A stretch of 64,000 nucleotides of DNA from positions 124,001-188,000 of the forward strand of contig JAPJBO010000279.1 of assembly GCA_030068145.1 (NCBI GenBank), read 5' to 3'. Source of the stretch: Diplonema papillatum (Eukaryota; Euglenozoa; Diplonemea; Diplonemida; Diplonemidae). The notes beneath the pieces were generated by a model that worked only from the letters and a program-made list of their open reading frames with translations, searched no databases and was not told the DNA's origin. Made by a program: the position numbers and the translations under genes. Below are positions 30,423 to 40,899 of the stretch, piece after piece (position 1 is the first letter of the stretch; every line of letters begins with the position of its first letter).

Positions 30423-31382
30423 ATGCGGCTTACGATCAACTGGCCTGAGGCTGAGAAGACTGGCGAGCTGAATGAGCGGGACGACGTGCTCAACCCCGAG
30501 AGCACGATGCTGGACGTGAAGGGGCTGATCCACATGTGGACGGGCCAAAGCGTGGGCTCGCAGGTGATCTGCGTCGGGGACCGGGTTGCAGAGGAGTTCG
30601 ATACCCTCGCCGCCCTCGGTATCACCAGCCAGGCGGCGGCGGACGCCGCGCCGCTGGTCCTGATGCTCAACACCAGCGGGCCGCCTGCTGGCGGCGGGGC
30701 TGCGGAAGCCGAGGGGCGGGGAGGCGAGTTCACGCACGAGGAGTTCGTTAAGGTGAAGCGCGCCTTGGGGCACCTGCCGCCGGTGACCCAGGAGACGCGG
30801 CACGAGGAGGAAAAGCGGCGTGAGGCCCTCGCTCGCCGCTTCAAAGAAGGAGCAAAGCCCCCGCGCGCCCGGCCGCAGATGCTGCAGGGCGAGCAGACGA
30901 AGGAGGAAACAAACGCGGACAAGTCGAAAGTGTACGAATTGTTCGAAAAAGGCCTGTACGGAATCCGCGCTGAAAACGTGAACGAAACCCTCTCCGTGTG
31001 CCTGGGCAAAGAGACGTACGAGTACTGGGACCTCCGCCTCCCAGAGACGCTTCCCTTGCGGTCGGCGTGTGACCGGACGGACGAAATAGTGCTCGAAATT
31101 TTCTACTTCGGAGAGATGAAGGAGGTGCCGTCGCAAGACGCGTTTAAAGACAAGGTCAGGGCGGCGCTCTCGGGCAAAGCCGGCGTCCGCGCCACGATGC
31201 TGCAGCACCCGCTGCGCGATGCGGGGTGCATGTACCCCCTGATTGCGATGCCCATAGTCGTTAGCCACGCAGATGCCGAACGCCTCGGCCAAACTGTCTT
31301 CGAGCACTTCGGACGCGCGATGTCTCCTCGAAACGAGGGCGCCGGAAACAGCGGGAAAGGAGGAGGATGCGGGCAACAGTAA
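30423..31382 (+). CDS. 319-aa protein with ubiquitin-like N-terminus, family unknown
   Basis: The ATG at 30423 (aaccaATGC) begins an intronless GC-rich ORF ending at TAA 31380-31382. Residues ~20-85 (STMLDVKGLIHMWTGQSVGS, QVICVGDRVAEEFDTLAALG, then ITSQ...LVLMLN) follow the ubiquitin-like order: strand, helix with DVK..I, G at the helix end, Q.(I/L)...G..., L..LGI, and a final hydrophobic strand. A low-complexity Gly/Ala/Glu linker, a charged helix-rich middle (HEEEKRREALARRF) and a C-terminal region (residues ~165-300) with no recognised family follow. The tail is Gly/Asn-rich. No signal peptide or membrane segment is seen, so a cytosolic or nuclear protein is likely. Both its 5' end and residues ~180-262 are duplicated in flanking DNA, and a weaker match to its C-terminus lies near 33200-33275. 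Confidence 0.6.
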   Translation: MRLTINWPEAEKTGELNERDDVLNPESTMLDVKGLIHMWTGQSVGSQVICVGDRVAEEFDTLAALGITSQAAADAAPLVLMLNTSGPPAGGGAAEAEGRGGEFTHEEFVKVKRALGHLPPVTQETRHEEEKRREALARRFKEGAKPPRARPQMLQGEQTKEETNADKSKVYELFEKGLYGIRAENVNETLSVCLGKETYEYWDLRLPETLPLRSACDRTDEIVLEIFYFGEMKEVPSQDAFKDKVRAALSGKAGVRATMLQHPLRDAGCMYPLIAMPIVVSHADAERLGQTVFEHFGRAMSPRNEGAGNSGKGGGCGQQ

Positions 31383-31383
31383 A

Positions 31384-31450
31384 GGTTGTTTGAACGTGGT
31401 ATATATGTGCAGCAACAATCTGTGTGGGACGATCGCCTGCACAAGCCGCT
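31384..31450 (-). repeat. repeat F, inverted
   Basis: It starts two bases after the gene's stop codon and is the reverse complement of 29205-29270. It joins the gene's true end directly to the duplicated exon fragment. Confidence 0.75.
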
Positions 31451-31451
31451 G

Positions 31452-31697
31452 CAATCCGCGCCGAAAACGTGAACGAAACCCTCTCCGTGTGCCTGGGTAA
31501 AGAGACGTACGAGTACTGGGACCTCCGCCTCCCAGAGACGCTTCCCTTGCGGTCGGCGTATGTCCGGACGGACGAAATAGTGCTCGAAATTTTCTACTTC
31601 GGAGAGATGAAGGAGGTGCCGTCGCAAGACGCGTTCAAAGACAAGGTCAGGGCGGCGCTCTCGGGCAAAGCCGGCGTCCGCGCCACGATGCTGCAGC
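31452..31697 (+). pseudogene. partial copy of the 30.4-kb gene
   Basis: A 246-bp copy of gene bases ~30960-31205 differs by only a few bases (e.g. gtatgtccgg for gtgtgaccgg), so it is young. It is framed upstream by inverted repeat F and downstream by element D, each joined without spacer. The frame stays open across it, but it lacks both ends of the gene. Confidence 0.9.
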
Positions 31698-31995
31698 CTT
31701 GCTCGTCTCACTGGCTGCCTCTCCCCCACTGATGAGCTCTGACTTTGGATTGGTCTGCGTTCAAGAGCGAAACCGGAGACGAAGAACGAGGCGCACACAA
31801 CACCGCGGTGAAAAAACACAGGGGGCTAGTCCCTCAATGTTTCATACCCTGATTTGGGAGCCGTACACTCCCCTCTTTACCTCTTTCTATTTTGCATCCC
31901 TTTCCTAGACAACATCTTCCTCGGCGAAGACTTGATGCTAGCATGAACCATGCATGAGAGGCAGTGCTCTGCCTAAACATCAAACTAAGAGATTC
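31698..31995 (+). repeat. element D, fullest copy, with hammerhead-like core
   Basis: The element starts ccttgctcgtctcactggct. It contains CTGATGA (31729-31735), a GCTCT/AGAGC stem (31736-31740 with 31764-31768) and GAAAC (31769-31773), then cacaacaccgcggtg, gggggctagtccctcaatg, cccctttctatt-like text, and ends with gcatgagaggcagtgctctg and ctaaacatcaaactaagag. The end includes the small hairpin aggcagtgctctgcct. Further copies are at 46135-46375 (lacking the CTGATGA part), 4880-5015, 28955-29030, and tails at 362-440, 10040-10090 and 61425-61500. Confidence 0.75.
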
Positions 31996-32041
31996 TCCCC
32001 ACAACCTCTAACCCACAGCCAATCGGTAGCAACGACAGGCG

Positions 32042-32279
32042 GTGGGTACAAATGGCACGTATCCGGTCCAAGCTGATCACTCGCGCTGGTCAGGCATTCC
32101 TCATTCAAGAATAATAACCGCAACCACAGGAGAAAGACCTGCCAATGGCATTTCTGCGTTCGACCGCGCGTGGAGGGGGGTCCAAGACTGGATTCTTAAC
32201 GAGCAGACAGTCGGTGTATTCCGACAATCTGCAGACGTGAAACCTCTGTTTTTGACAATGACACTAATGCAACAAATTT
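32042..32279 (+). pseudogene. upstream part of an ankyrin-type gene fragment
   Basis: The open frame reads ISAFDRAWRGVQDWILNEQT and ends DVKPLFLTMTLMQQI, where it meets an insertion. After the insertion the same TLMQQI recurs and leads straight into an ankyrin repeat (32486 onward), so both parts came from one exon. I do not recognise this N-terminal part by itself. Confidence 0.45.
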
Positions 32280-32484
32280 CTCCCCCGGGATGACGAAGGC
32301 CGGGCAGAGCCGGGGGCAGTGAAGTAACGAAGCCCGCGAACGGTGGGTGGTGGTGACCCCTCCCTGGCCCTGGCCCACGCCTGATGCCGCAACCCCTTAA
32401 CCCGGGCGGCGGCGCTTTGGCATGAGCCAGGAACCTCAAGGGGAGCAGCGCGAGAGGCATCATCCACGCTTCAAAGGCCCACAC
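32280..32484. mobile_element. 205-bp insertion flanked by a 19-bp direct repeat
   Basis: acactaatgcaacaaattt occurs at 32261-32279 and again at 32485-32503, a perfect 19-bp duplication of the target exon. The insert is GC-rich, without a poly(A) tail, TIR or recognised family. The long target duplication suggests LINE-type retroposition of a short sequence. Confidence 0.65.
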
Positions 32485-32485
32485 A

Positions 32486-32622
32486 CACTAATGCAACAAA
32501 TTTACACTCTGTTGTCGGCAGGCGCCAACGTGGACGCGGCAGACAACGAAGGTCGAACTGCTCTAATTCTCGCCAGTGCGAAAGGCAACGAAAGCGTCGT
32601 GGAGCAACTATTATTGGCTGAG
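32486..32622 (+). pseudogene. ankyrin-repeat exon fragment
   Basis: The reading is IYTLLSAGANVDAADNEGRT followed by ALILASAKGNESVVEQLLLA. This is one full ankyrin repeat: the preceding helix and turn LL.aGAnvda.d, then G.TAL..A...G...vv..LL. The next repeat should start with AG but retroposon B2 intervenes at 32624. The gene is broken by B2 and by the 32280-32484 insertion. Ankyrin repeats mediate protein binding; the rest of this gene is not visible. Confidence 0.75.
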
Positions 32623-32623
32623 T

Positions 32624-32803
32624 TTGTTTTACATAAGCGCCAGGTTGCAAGGAAATGCTCGACAATAACTGCCAGACAAAGAACCGAAGGGATTCCCAAG
32701 TGCTGTTACCGAACCACGTGTTGAATGGACGTGAGGTCATGCGGGTCTACCCCAACGCGACAAATCGCACAAACACAACAGGTCAAAAGTCCTGAGACTG
32801 GCA
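32624..32803 (-). mobile_element. retroposon family B, copy B2 (truncated)
   Basis: It reads ttgttttacataagcgccag, gaaatgctcgacaataactg, gtgttgaatggacgtgaggt, caaacacaacaggtcaaaag and stops after tcctgaga, so the 5' third in sense orientation is missing. It interrupts the ankyrin exon. Confidence 0.75.
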
Positions 32804-33639
32804 AATGAAAGAGACTGGTATTCATAAGGCAAGAACGCTTAATTACTAGAGTGAGTCAATCACATTCTGGAGCAGCACTCCGCTCTAGTGACATAGCTAA
32901 CTAATCTGGCATGACCTTTTAAAAATGCGTGAATACGTCTAGACCCTCCTTTACTTCCCGACTCCCAACCTCAGTGGTCAAAGCGCAGACTAAACCACCG
33001 GTTCTTTTAACCTCAGGAATTGGTAGAAAACGCACGCAGGGTGCGCTAACTTAGAAACCCTCGGTGAGAGCCACCATTCCTGGCATTCGTGACGATACCG
33101 GCAGGCTCAGGCCGCTCACCCTCTGAGTCATGTCCACTTCATCGACCACATGCGGCCCTGTCTGAGGGCTCGTGCACGTGTCCCGCTCGTTGCCACGTTT
33201 TGTTATTGCGTGCCATGCCGACGCCAAACGCCTCGGTCCCATTTGTCTCCGAACGTGCGGTGTTTCATAACGTGGGCGGGGCGAAGCTTCAACAGCTTCG
33301 GCTGGCACCATTTGCGCACTTAACCATGGTTAAGAAGACGACTGAAAGCATAGACACAAAGATAGCTCTAAGCATCTGCAGAATAACACGAAAAGCCTGG
33401 GCAAATACCCGATTTCACAATTCTTCGGACAGAGCAAACCATATCCAGCCCTAAAATCTGGCTGGTGCTTCCCGATGCGTCTTCTTGATCTGCTTCGGCC
33501 TCATTGCTATGCGAGCCATGCGGATGCCACAGCGTCTTCGACCCCGGAGCGCTTCCGGGCCGAGAACCCATGACCGGCACTCAGATTCCTTATCCGAGGC
33601 CCGTCCACCTGAGCCGGTCCATCCCCTCTTGATAGACCG

Positions 33640-33778
33640 TGATAGACCGAAGAATACAGCACCGGGCAATTCGATGCAGCTCTATAGACCGTGGTGGACC
33701 GTGATTCACTGTGATAAACAGCGGCAGGCACTTCGATGCAGTTTCAAGAGATAGGGACGGACCGGCTCACGTCCACCT
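33640..33778 (+). repeat. repeat C copy
   Basis: It contains gatagaccgtgatagaccga, aatacagcaccgggcaattc, tggtggaccgtgattcactg and gcggcaggcacttcgatgca, ending cggaccggctca. It is the inverse counterpart of the C copies at 50826 and 60409. Confidence 0.75.
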
Positions 33779-34518
33779 GAGACGATGCCAAGGGGTGGGC
33801 AAAACGATTCCGGCAAAGTACGATGCTTTGCATCTGGGGCGCACCCCCTGCTTCAACATTCAATGAAGGGTTTCCTCCCCCGGTGCGTTCGATCGCTGTG
33901 TCTGACCACGTTTCTCCTACCGCAATATCTCCACTCCACCTGCATCTTCTCTCTTTCTTCTATGCCCTTTTTTGCTCCGAGTTCGTGTTCTCCAGGAAGG
34001 CCGCATCCCATACAGCCCAAAGACAACTGCTTGCAACCAGATCCGGCTGCAAGGCACCCGGAAACTGTTTTCCCCAGGAAGAAGTATCCGCGAAGTGCCC
34101 GTGGGGATGGGGAAGCAGGTAGGAGGAGTTTCCGCTCTGGCGAGAAAGAGAGTGAAGTAACAAGAGAACGCGTCTTGCGACCTCAGTTGCCCGATCTGAA
34201 ACTAGCATGCGTACTAGATGACAGGTTGGAAGACTTAAGTTCCTCTAACGGCATCAATAATTGTCAATTCCTATGAGCAGAAAACTAACTAATTGTGTCA
34301 ATGAATATCAATTTTATGAGTCAATTCCTCTGTGCGCAGAAACTATCCACAGACAACTCATTTGCAGATCTGTGTCCCATCTCATCTGTGTAGTTGGAAC
34401 TTCCTTCTTAACAGAGTGACTCTGAGCGGGAACATGCCCCGGTAGTTCTGCCCCAGCTGGATACGAACAGGAACCCAACAAAAAATGGTCGATCTTGAGA
34501 GGGCAGGTCACGACACGT

Positions 34519-34550
34519 AGAAGGCTCGTCCAAGCGAGGACGAGCCTTCT
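34519..34550. repeat. 13-bp perfect hairpin
   Basis: AGAAGGCTCGTCC and GGACGAGCCTTCT flank the six-base loop AAGCGA. It lies about 400 bp before the 34.9-kb gene. No T-run follows; function unknown. Confidence 0.75.
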
Positions 34551-34939
34551 AAAGATTCTAGCCACAATCATGTGACAATGGCCCCAATATACTATTCTGA
34601 CCATATTGTGGAAAGTTGTAAGTGCACAGCACTTTGGTGAGAGCACAGCTGAGCACAGCTTGGCATGTTCGGCGGTCACGGGCCTAAGGGTCAAATGATC
34701 AGCATCAAGGCGTGGCGAACCTCGGGGATTAACGCTTGCGCTGAACACGAGCCCGTAGCCACTGGCAGCCAGAGGGCTAACCCGACCGTGTTGTGGCACC
34801 TGTGCTACCAGCTTTGCGTGCTGCCCGTGTTGACCATTACGCTCCTGCCCCAGGGCAGAAACCTAGCGACGATGATGCCACAACCCGCCAGGTTATTGTT
34901 CCGACACCGAAAGAACGATCCACCCATCACAAAACAAAG

Positions 34940-37900
34940 ATGCGCGCGTGGTTTGTAGCCGTGCTGACTGTCGTCGTTCGCAGTAGTGCAACTATCACAG
35001 TGAAATGGGAGAGCAGCTCTTGCAGTTCAAGAGACAAGTTTATCATCACGTATTTCAGCGACAGCGGCGCGTCTTGCGAGGCCGGAACAATATTTCCGCG
35101 AAGACAGAGGACGTATACCACGAACCCGACGTGCTCATTCGGTGCAGATGAGTTTGCCAACGCAACTGTCACCTGGAAGTGTGGTCGTTCCTTTTGCTGG
35201 AGTACTGATACCTGGGGTATTGAACAAGCCGAGGTATCTGTCGGCGGCACTTCGCTGAAGTTGTGGTGCGTGGATACGAATGACTTCGGTGGAAGAGTCG
35301 GAGCTGTTCCGTTTACATTTGTGCTGAGGTCAACAAACGCCCCAGCGACAAGCGCGCCAGCGACGATAGCACCGCCGACAAGTGCACCGGCAACAATAGC
35401 CCCACCAACAAGTGTACCACCCACAAGCGCCCCTCCAACAAATGCACCCCCGACAAACGCTCCACCGACGCATGCACCCCCAACAAATGCACCACTAACG
35501 ATTGCACCCCCAACAAACGCGCCCCCCACAAATGCACCCCCGACAAACGCGCCACCAACAAATGCTCCTCCAACAAATGCACCACCAACAAATGCTCCTC
35601 CAACAAATGCACCACCAACAAATGCTCCTCCAACAAACGCACCACCAACAAATGCACCCCCGACAAACGCGCCACCAACAAATGCTCCTCCAACAAATGC
35701 ACCACCAACAAATGCACCACCGACAAACGCGCCACCAACAAATGCTCCTCCAACAAACGCACCACCGACAAACGCGCCACCAACAAATGCTCCTCCTACA
35801 AACGCACCACCAACAAATGCTCCCCCGACAAACGCGCCACCAACAAATGCTCCTCCAACAAATGCACCACCGACAAACGCGCCACCAACAAATGCTCCTC
35901 CTACAAACGCGCCACCAACAAATGCTCCTCCTACAAACGCGCCACCAACAAATGCTCCCCCGACAAACGCGCCACCAACAAATGCTCCTCCAACAAACGC
36001 ACCACCGACAAACGCGCCACCAACAAATGCTCCTCCAACAAACGCACCACCGACAAACGCGCCACCAACAAATGCTCCTCCAACAAACGCGCCACCAACA
36101 AATGCTCCTCCAACAAATGCACCACCGACAAACGCGCCACCAACAAATGCTCCTCCTACAAACGCGCCACCAACAAATGCTCCTCCAACAAATGCACCAC
36201 CGACAAACGCGCCACCAACAAATGCTCCTCCTACAAACGCGCCACCAACAAATGCTCCTCCTACAAACGCACCACCAACAAATGCTCCCCCGACAAACGC
36301 GCCACCAACAAATGCTCCTCCAACAAACGCACCACCGACAAACGCGCCACCAACAAATGCTCCTCCAACAAATGCACCACCAACAAATGCTCCGCCGACA
36401 AACGCGCCACCAACAAATGCTCCTCCAACAAACGCACCACCGACAAACGCGCCACCAACAAATGCTCCTCCTACAAATGCACCACCAACAAATGCTCCGC
36501 TGACAAACGCGCCACCAACAAATGCTCCTCCAACAAACGCACCACCAACAAATGCTCCCCCGACAAACGCGCCACCAACAAATGCTCCTCCAACAAACGC
36601 ACCACCGACAAACGCGCCACCAACAAATGCTCCAACAAACACCACCGACAAACGCACCACCAACAAATGCTCCTCCAACAAATGCACCACCAACAAATGC
36701 TCCTCCAACAAACGCACCACCGACAAACGCGCCACCAACAAATGCTCCTCCTACAAATGCACCACCAACAAATGCTCCGCTGACAAACGCGCCACCAACA
36801 AATGCTCCTCCAACAAACGCACCACCGACAAACGCGCCACCAACAAATGCTCCTCCAACAAACGCACCTCCAACTATTACCCCGCCAACCAACGCACCTC
36901 CCACGATTGCACCCCCCACAAACGCGCCCCCCACAAATGCTCCTCCGACAAACGCGCCCCCCACAAATGCTCCTCCGACAAACGCGCCACTAACAAATGC
37001 TCCGCTGACAACGGCGCCACCCACTACAGCACCCCCAACAAACGCACCACCAACAATTGCTCCCCCGACAAGGTCGCCACCAACAACTGCTCCCCCAACA
37101 AACGCACCTCCCACGATTGCTCCTCCGACAAACGCACCACCAACAAATGCTCCGCTGACAAACGCGCCACCCACAACAGCACCTCCAACAAACGCGCCAC
37201 CAACAAATGCTCCTCCAACAAATGCACCACCGACAAACGCGCCACCAACAAATGCTCCTCCTACAAACGCGCCACCAACAAATGCTCCTCCTACAAACGC
37301 ACCACCAACAAATGCTCCCCCGACAAACGCGCCACCAACAAATGCTCCTCCAACAAACGCACCACCGACAAACGCGCCACCAACAAATGCTCCTCCAACA
37401 AACGCACCACCGACAAACGCGCCACCAACAAATGCTCCGCTGACAAACGCGCCACCCACAACAGCACCCCCAACAAACGCACCTCCCACAATTGCTCCTC
37501 CGACAAACGCGCCACCAACAAATGCTCCCCCAACAAACGCACCTCCCACGATTGCTCCTCCAACAAACGCGCCACCAACAAATGCTCCGCTGACAAACGC
37601 GCCACCCACAACAGTACCCCCAACAAACGCACCTCCCACAATTGCTCCTCCGACAAACGCACCGCCAACAAACGCGCCACCCACAACAGCACCCTCAACA
37701 AACGCGCCACCCACAACTGCTCCCCTGACAAACGCACCACCAACAAATGCTCCGCTGACAAACGCGCCACCAACAACAGCACCCCCGACAAACGCACCAC
37801 CAACTATTGCACCCCCAACAAACGCACCTGCTACGAATGCTCCTCCGACAAACGCACCACCAACAAAAGCACCAGCCACAAACGCACCGCCAACGATTGC

Positions 37901-38528
37901 TCCAGCAACAAACGCGCCACCAACAAAAGCACCACCCACAAACGCACCGCCAACGATTGCTCCAGCAACAAACGCGCCACCAACAAAAGCACCACCCACC
38001 AACGCACCACCCACAAACGCACCGCCAACGGATGCTCCAGCAACAAACGCACCCATAACAACTGCTCCCCAAACTAACGCACCACCAACTAGTGCACCTC
38101 CGGTGAACGCACCACCGACTGATCCCCCACAGACAAGCGTACCGCCTCAGCCAACGAGTGTACCTGCAACTTGCCCACCAGAAATACCGTTGGACCTTCC
38201 ATCCGAGGTACCCATAAACGGAACCGTGTCAAGTCCCGAGAAATGTACTGTCGTTCACGTGCTGGATTCTGTTCGTGTGGATAGGTTTCTGTACGATGAC
38301 AACGTCGATGAGTGCTGGAATCTACGGTGCTACGATGGAGAAGGACGAGTGGAGTTTCTGGAATTGAGAACTGAAGAGGATCATGATTTTGTCACGGTCG
38401 GCACGAAGTCGTTCAGCGGGTCTGTCCTGCCGCCGGTACAGCGCTTTGAGAGAAACGTCGTCTTGAGCTTCACTTCCGACGAGGCGTTGAATCAGGGGTT
38501 CTTTTCCACCCTCGTGACTTGTTTGTAG
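34940..38528 (+). CDS. secreted mosaic protein with a giant TNAPP linker and CUB-like end (frame shifts inside repeat)
   Basis: The ATG at 34940 starts a signal peptide (MRAWFVAVLTVVV). Residues ~18-130 form a Cys-containing domain (CSFGADEFANATVTWKCG, TWGIEQAEVSVGG, CVDTNDFGG) homologous to that of the 43.5-kb gene. From 35330 a 15-bp unit encodes TNAPP about 180 times to ~38170, a mucin- or hydroxyproline-rich-like linker. Near 36632-36641 five bases are missing from the repeat, which shifts the frame. Downstream, the TNAPP frame is the +1 frame, and it alone leads to the C-terminal CUB-like domain (VHVLDSVRVDRFL, ECWNLRCYDGEGRVEFLEL, VVLSFTSDEALNQGFFSTLV) and stop at 38526-38528. Either an assembly error in the repeat or a real null allele explains this. 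Likely extracellular or cell-wall. Confidence 0.75.
35330..38170 (+). repeat. 15-bp minisatellite encoding TNAPP, with 45-bp higher order
   Basis: The unit acaaacgcaccacc(g/a) and its synonymous variants (aatgctcctcc, aatgcaccac) alternate in blocks of two or three, so 30- and 45-bp higher-order repeats recur. Wobble positions vary (acg/aca, gcg/gca/gct) while Thr-Asn-Ala-Pro-Pro is kept, which indicates selection on the peptide. Because the unit is a multiple of three, the other frames and the minus strand also stay open for hundreds of codons. Confidence 0.95.
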
Positions 38529-39320
38529 GTTGAGTCGCCTTGGGCGCCGGCGTCGACGGCTTGCCCGAACGAGCTCATTCCTGGGGGCTTTCTGCCCTCC
38601 ATTCTCCGATATCGCTGGTGTTTTCAGCAGTGTTTTCGAAGTTTCTGGCCGTTAGCGTGGGCCAGCAGTAACCGTCTGAGGTACCATCCCTCACACCCTC
38701 AGGGCCTGCGGAGAGCGTTTGTAAGGTCCAATGAGTCGTCTTTCGACCCTCTGAAGCCGGTCTCCTGATAGACGTCAAATGCAGCTCCAGGCAATTTCAT
38801 GCAGGTCCAGGGGGCAGGGGTGGACCTGATAGACCGTGATACGCCGTCGTGCACCGTGATAAACAGCGGCAGGCAATTCGATGCAGTCTAGAATATATGG
38901 CTGACCTCTGTCATTGTATTCAAAGACTGACGGCGTATTCCTTGAAAACGAGCCTCTGACTCCTGGCAGCATCAACCAGGGGTTTTGTCAACCAGACTGG
39001 ATCGAGAAAAATCTGACAAATCAGACCGTCCCCGACACTACAGTTGTTTCGTTCAATTTGATGAAGATGAACTGATCATTCCACTCATTGTTCAGCGAAA
39101 GAGAGTCCAACAACTAAAAGGTCGTCAACCGGCATGCAAAATCAAACAACAATCCTCCCGTTTCCGGAGGTCCCACTTTGCCCGTGTGCACGTGTCAGAA
39201 AAAATGTTGCTGTTCTTAGGGGCGGTGACAAAAAACACTCTCGCTAGCTCCACGAACGTAGTCCCACACTCTCCGCTTAGTCCACGGGGGTCGTGCGTAA
39301 AGCATTTTTTCCGGGTTACC

Positions 39321-39351
<31 letters not shown>

Positions 39352-40014
39352 GCTGCGCGGGGGCCTTCTGGACACCGTTAGCCTCAGTTGCAAAGCACTT
39401 CCAAGAGAAAAATTCTGGTGGAGCCTCTTCATGACGCACTCACGTCTCTCGCTGTTCGCATCTGATAGAGTCATTTCTACCGTCTTCTACGCACAACAAA
39501 TATCTCCTTGGAATCCTTGGCAAAGTGGCACGCGGTGGCTTTTTCTACTGTGCGGCTGAGTTGCTGTCTTTTGATTTGTAGTGGTGGTAGTGTGTGTTTG
39601 AGCTGGACAGCAACAATTCTGTGACGATACTTGCACAGTCGTAGCGGCTTGTCTTGCTCTCTCTTCGGAGAATCCTCTTAACAAGAGAAGCACACCGTCG
39701 GAGGCTGCGGCAAATCATCCAGCACAGGTTCTACAATCAAGAAAAGAAGGCAAGACCAATGCTTTTCGAACGAACGCACTTTTGTGTAACAGTCAAACAA
39801 ACCAGCGGGTTTCAAGTGGAGGGAGTACGACACATACAAATTCGGTCAACAAATGAACCCCAACCAAAGGAGTTGACATCGACTGATCATGTCGAACGGC
39901 AGCGTATTCCAAGTTTGAAGTAATTCTGCCTCTCGTGGAAACAGGGCTTACGCTCCGTTCTCGGCCTCGAGAGAAAATACGTGTGGTCCACATGTGGACG
40001 CTTAAGCTTCGAGT
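38529..40014. other. intergenic
   Basis: 38770-38890 is a C copy and a 27-base A run lies at 39321-39347. ORFs here are short and without motif. No gene is supported. Confidence 0.5.
38770..38890 (+). repeat. repeat C copy
   Basis: aatttcatgcaggtcc, ggacctgatagaccgtgata, cgtgataaacagcggcaggc and aattcgatgcag mark a shorter C copy. Confidence 0.7.
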
Positions 40015-40335
40015 GAAAAATACTCGTAGCTGCTTTGACTCCGAATGGAAGGAAGGAAACTTTTGTTTTGTTTGCTGTGTGAATAAAACAAAACTACGCA
40101 GTTCTTCGCTTGCACCACCGCGTGTTGTTTTCTTGGCGTGTTGTGTTTGTGTGATTTGTTGTGTAGGGGTAGACCCGCAAGACCTCACGTCCGTTCAACA
40201 CGTGGCTCGGTAGTTACAGCACTTGGGTTCCCTTCTGTTCTTTGTCTGGCAGCATCGTCGAGCATTCCTTCCAAGCTGGGCCTAATAGCTTAGCTTGCCC
40301 TTATGTAAAAAAGGGCGGGCAAAAAAAAAAAAAAA
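40015..40335 (+). mobile_element. retroposon family B, copy B3 (sense on plus)
   Basis: It starts aaaaatactcgtagctgctt and runs through cttcgcttgcaccaccgcgt, tgtgtttgtgtgatttgttg, cgtccgttcaacacgtggct, cttgggttcccttctgttct and gcatcgtcgagcattccttc to ttatgtaaaaaagggcgggc and 15 A. This copy shows that B, like A, ends in poly(A). A small internal insertion (cctaatagcttagcttgc) splits the 3' end. Confidence 0.8.
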
Positions 40336-40362
40336 GAAATAGCGCCACTAGAACTCGACGAC

Positions 40363-40895
40363 ACTTGGCTGTGCGGCCTTGGCGACTTGTCAGACCGACC
40401 GGGTGGCCGGATTCGCCTGCATGTGGGTCCACACGTGGAAGCACACATGAGGGACAAAAATCCAAACAAAATTCACCTGTGGAAATTCACACGTGGAGCG
40501 TAAGCCCAGCGTGGAAGCTACCGGGGTGTTCAGCAGCAATCTACCGGTGTGTTCAGCAGCAATCGCCGGAGCAGTACCTCGATGACGACACCTCTTTTTC
40601 CAAATCCAGCCATCAAGGCCATCGAGGCCACTTGGCTGTGCGGCCTTGGCGACTTGTCAGACCGACCGGGTGGCCGGATTCGCCTGCATGTGGGTCCACA
40701 CGTGGAAGCACACATGAGGGACAAAAATCCAAACAAATTCACCTGTGGAAATTCACACGTGGAGCGTAAGCCCAGCGTGGGAGCTACCGGTGTGTTCAGC
40801 AGCAATCTACCGGTGTGTTCAGCAGCAATCGCCGGAGCAGTACCTCGATGACGACACCTCTTTTTCCAAATCCAGCCATCAAGGCCATCGAGACC
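40363..40895 (+). repeat. 267-bp tandem duplication
   Basis: 40363-40629 and 40630-40895 are nearly identical from acttggctgtgcggccttgg to catcaaggccatcgag. Within each, ctaccggtgtgttcagcagc is itself doubled. Open frames exist but differ between copies by one A in caaacaaaattc, so coding is unlikely. Confidence 0.9.
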
Positions 40896-40899
40896 CCCT

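Larger units (their letters stand above)
32804..34939. other. intergenic
   Basis: 33200-33275 weakly resembles the 3' end of the 30.4-kb gene (gacgccaaacgcctcggtc). 33287-33413 is the 125-bp repeat shared with 6990-7118. 33640-33778 is repeat C. 34519-34550 is a strong hairpin. No gene is supported in the rest. Confidence 0.5.

Noticed and set aside
35495-38056. Long minus-strand ORF of GAFVGG repeats opposite the TNAPP gene
   Set aside because: It is the complement of a 15-bp repeat, so it must stay open. The plus-strand frame has a signal peptide and conserved end domains; the minus frame has neither.
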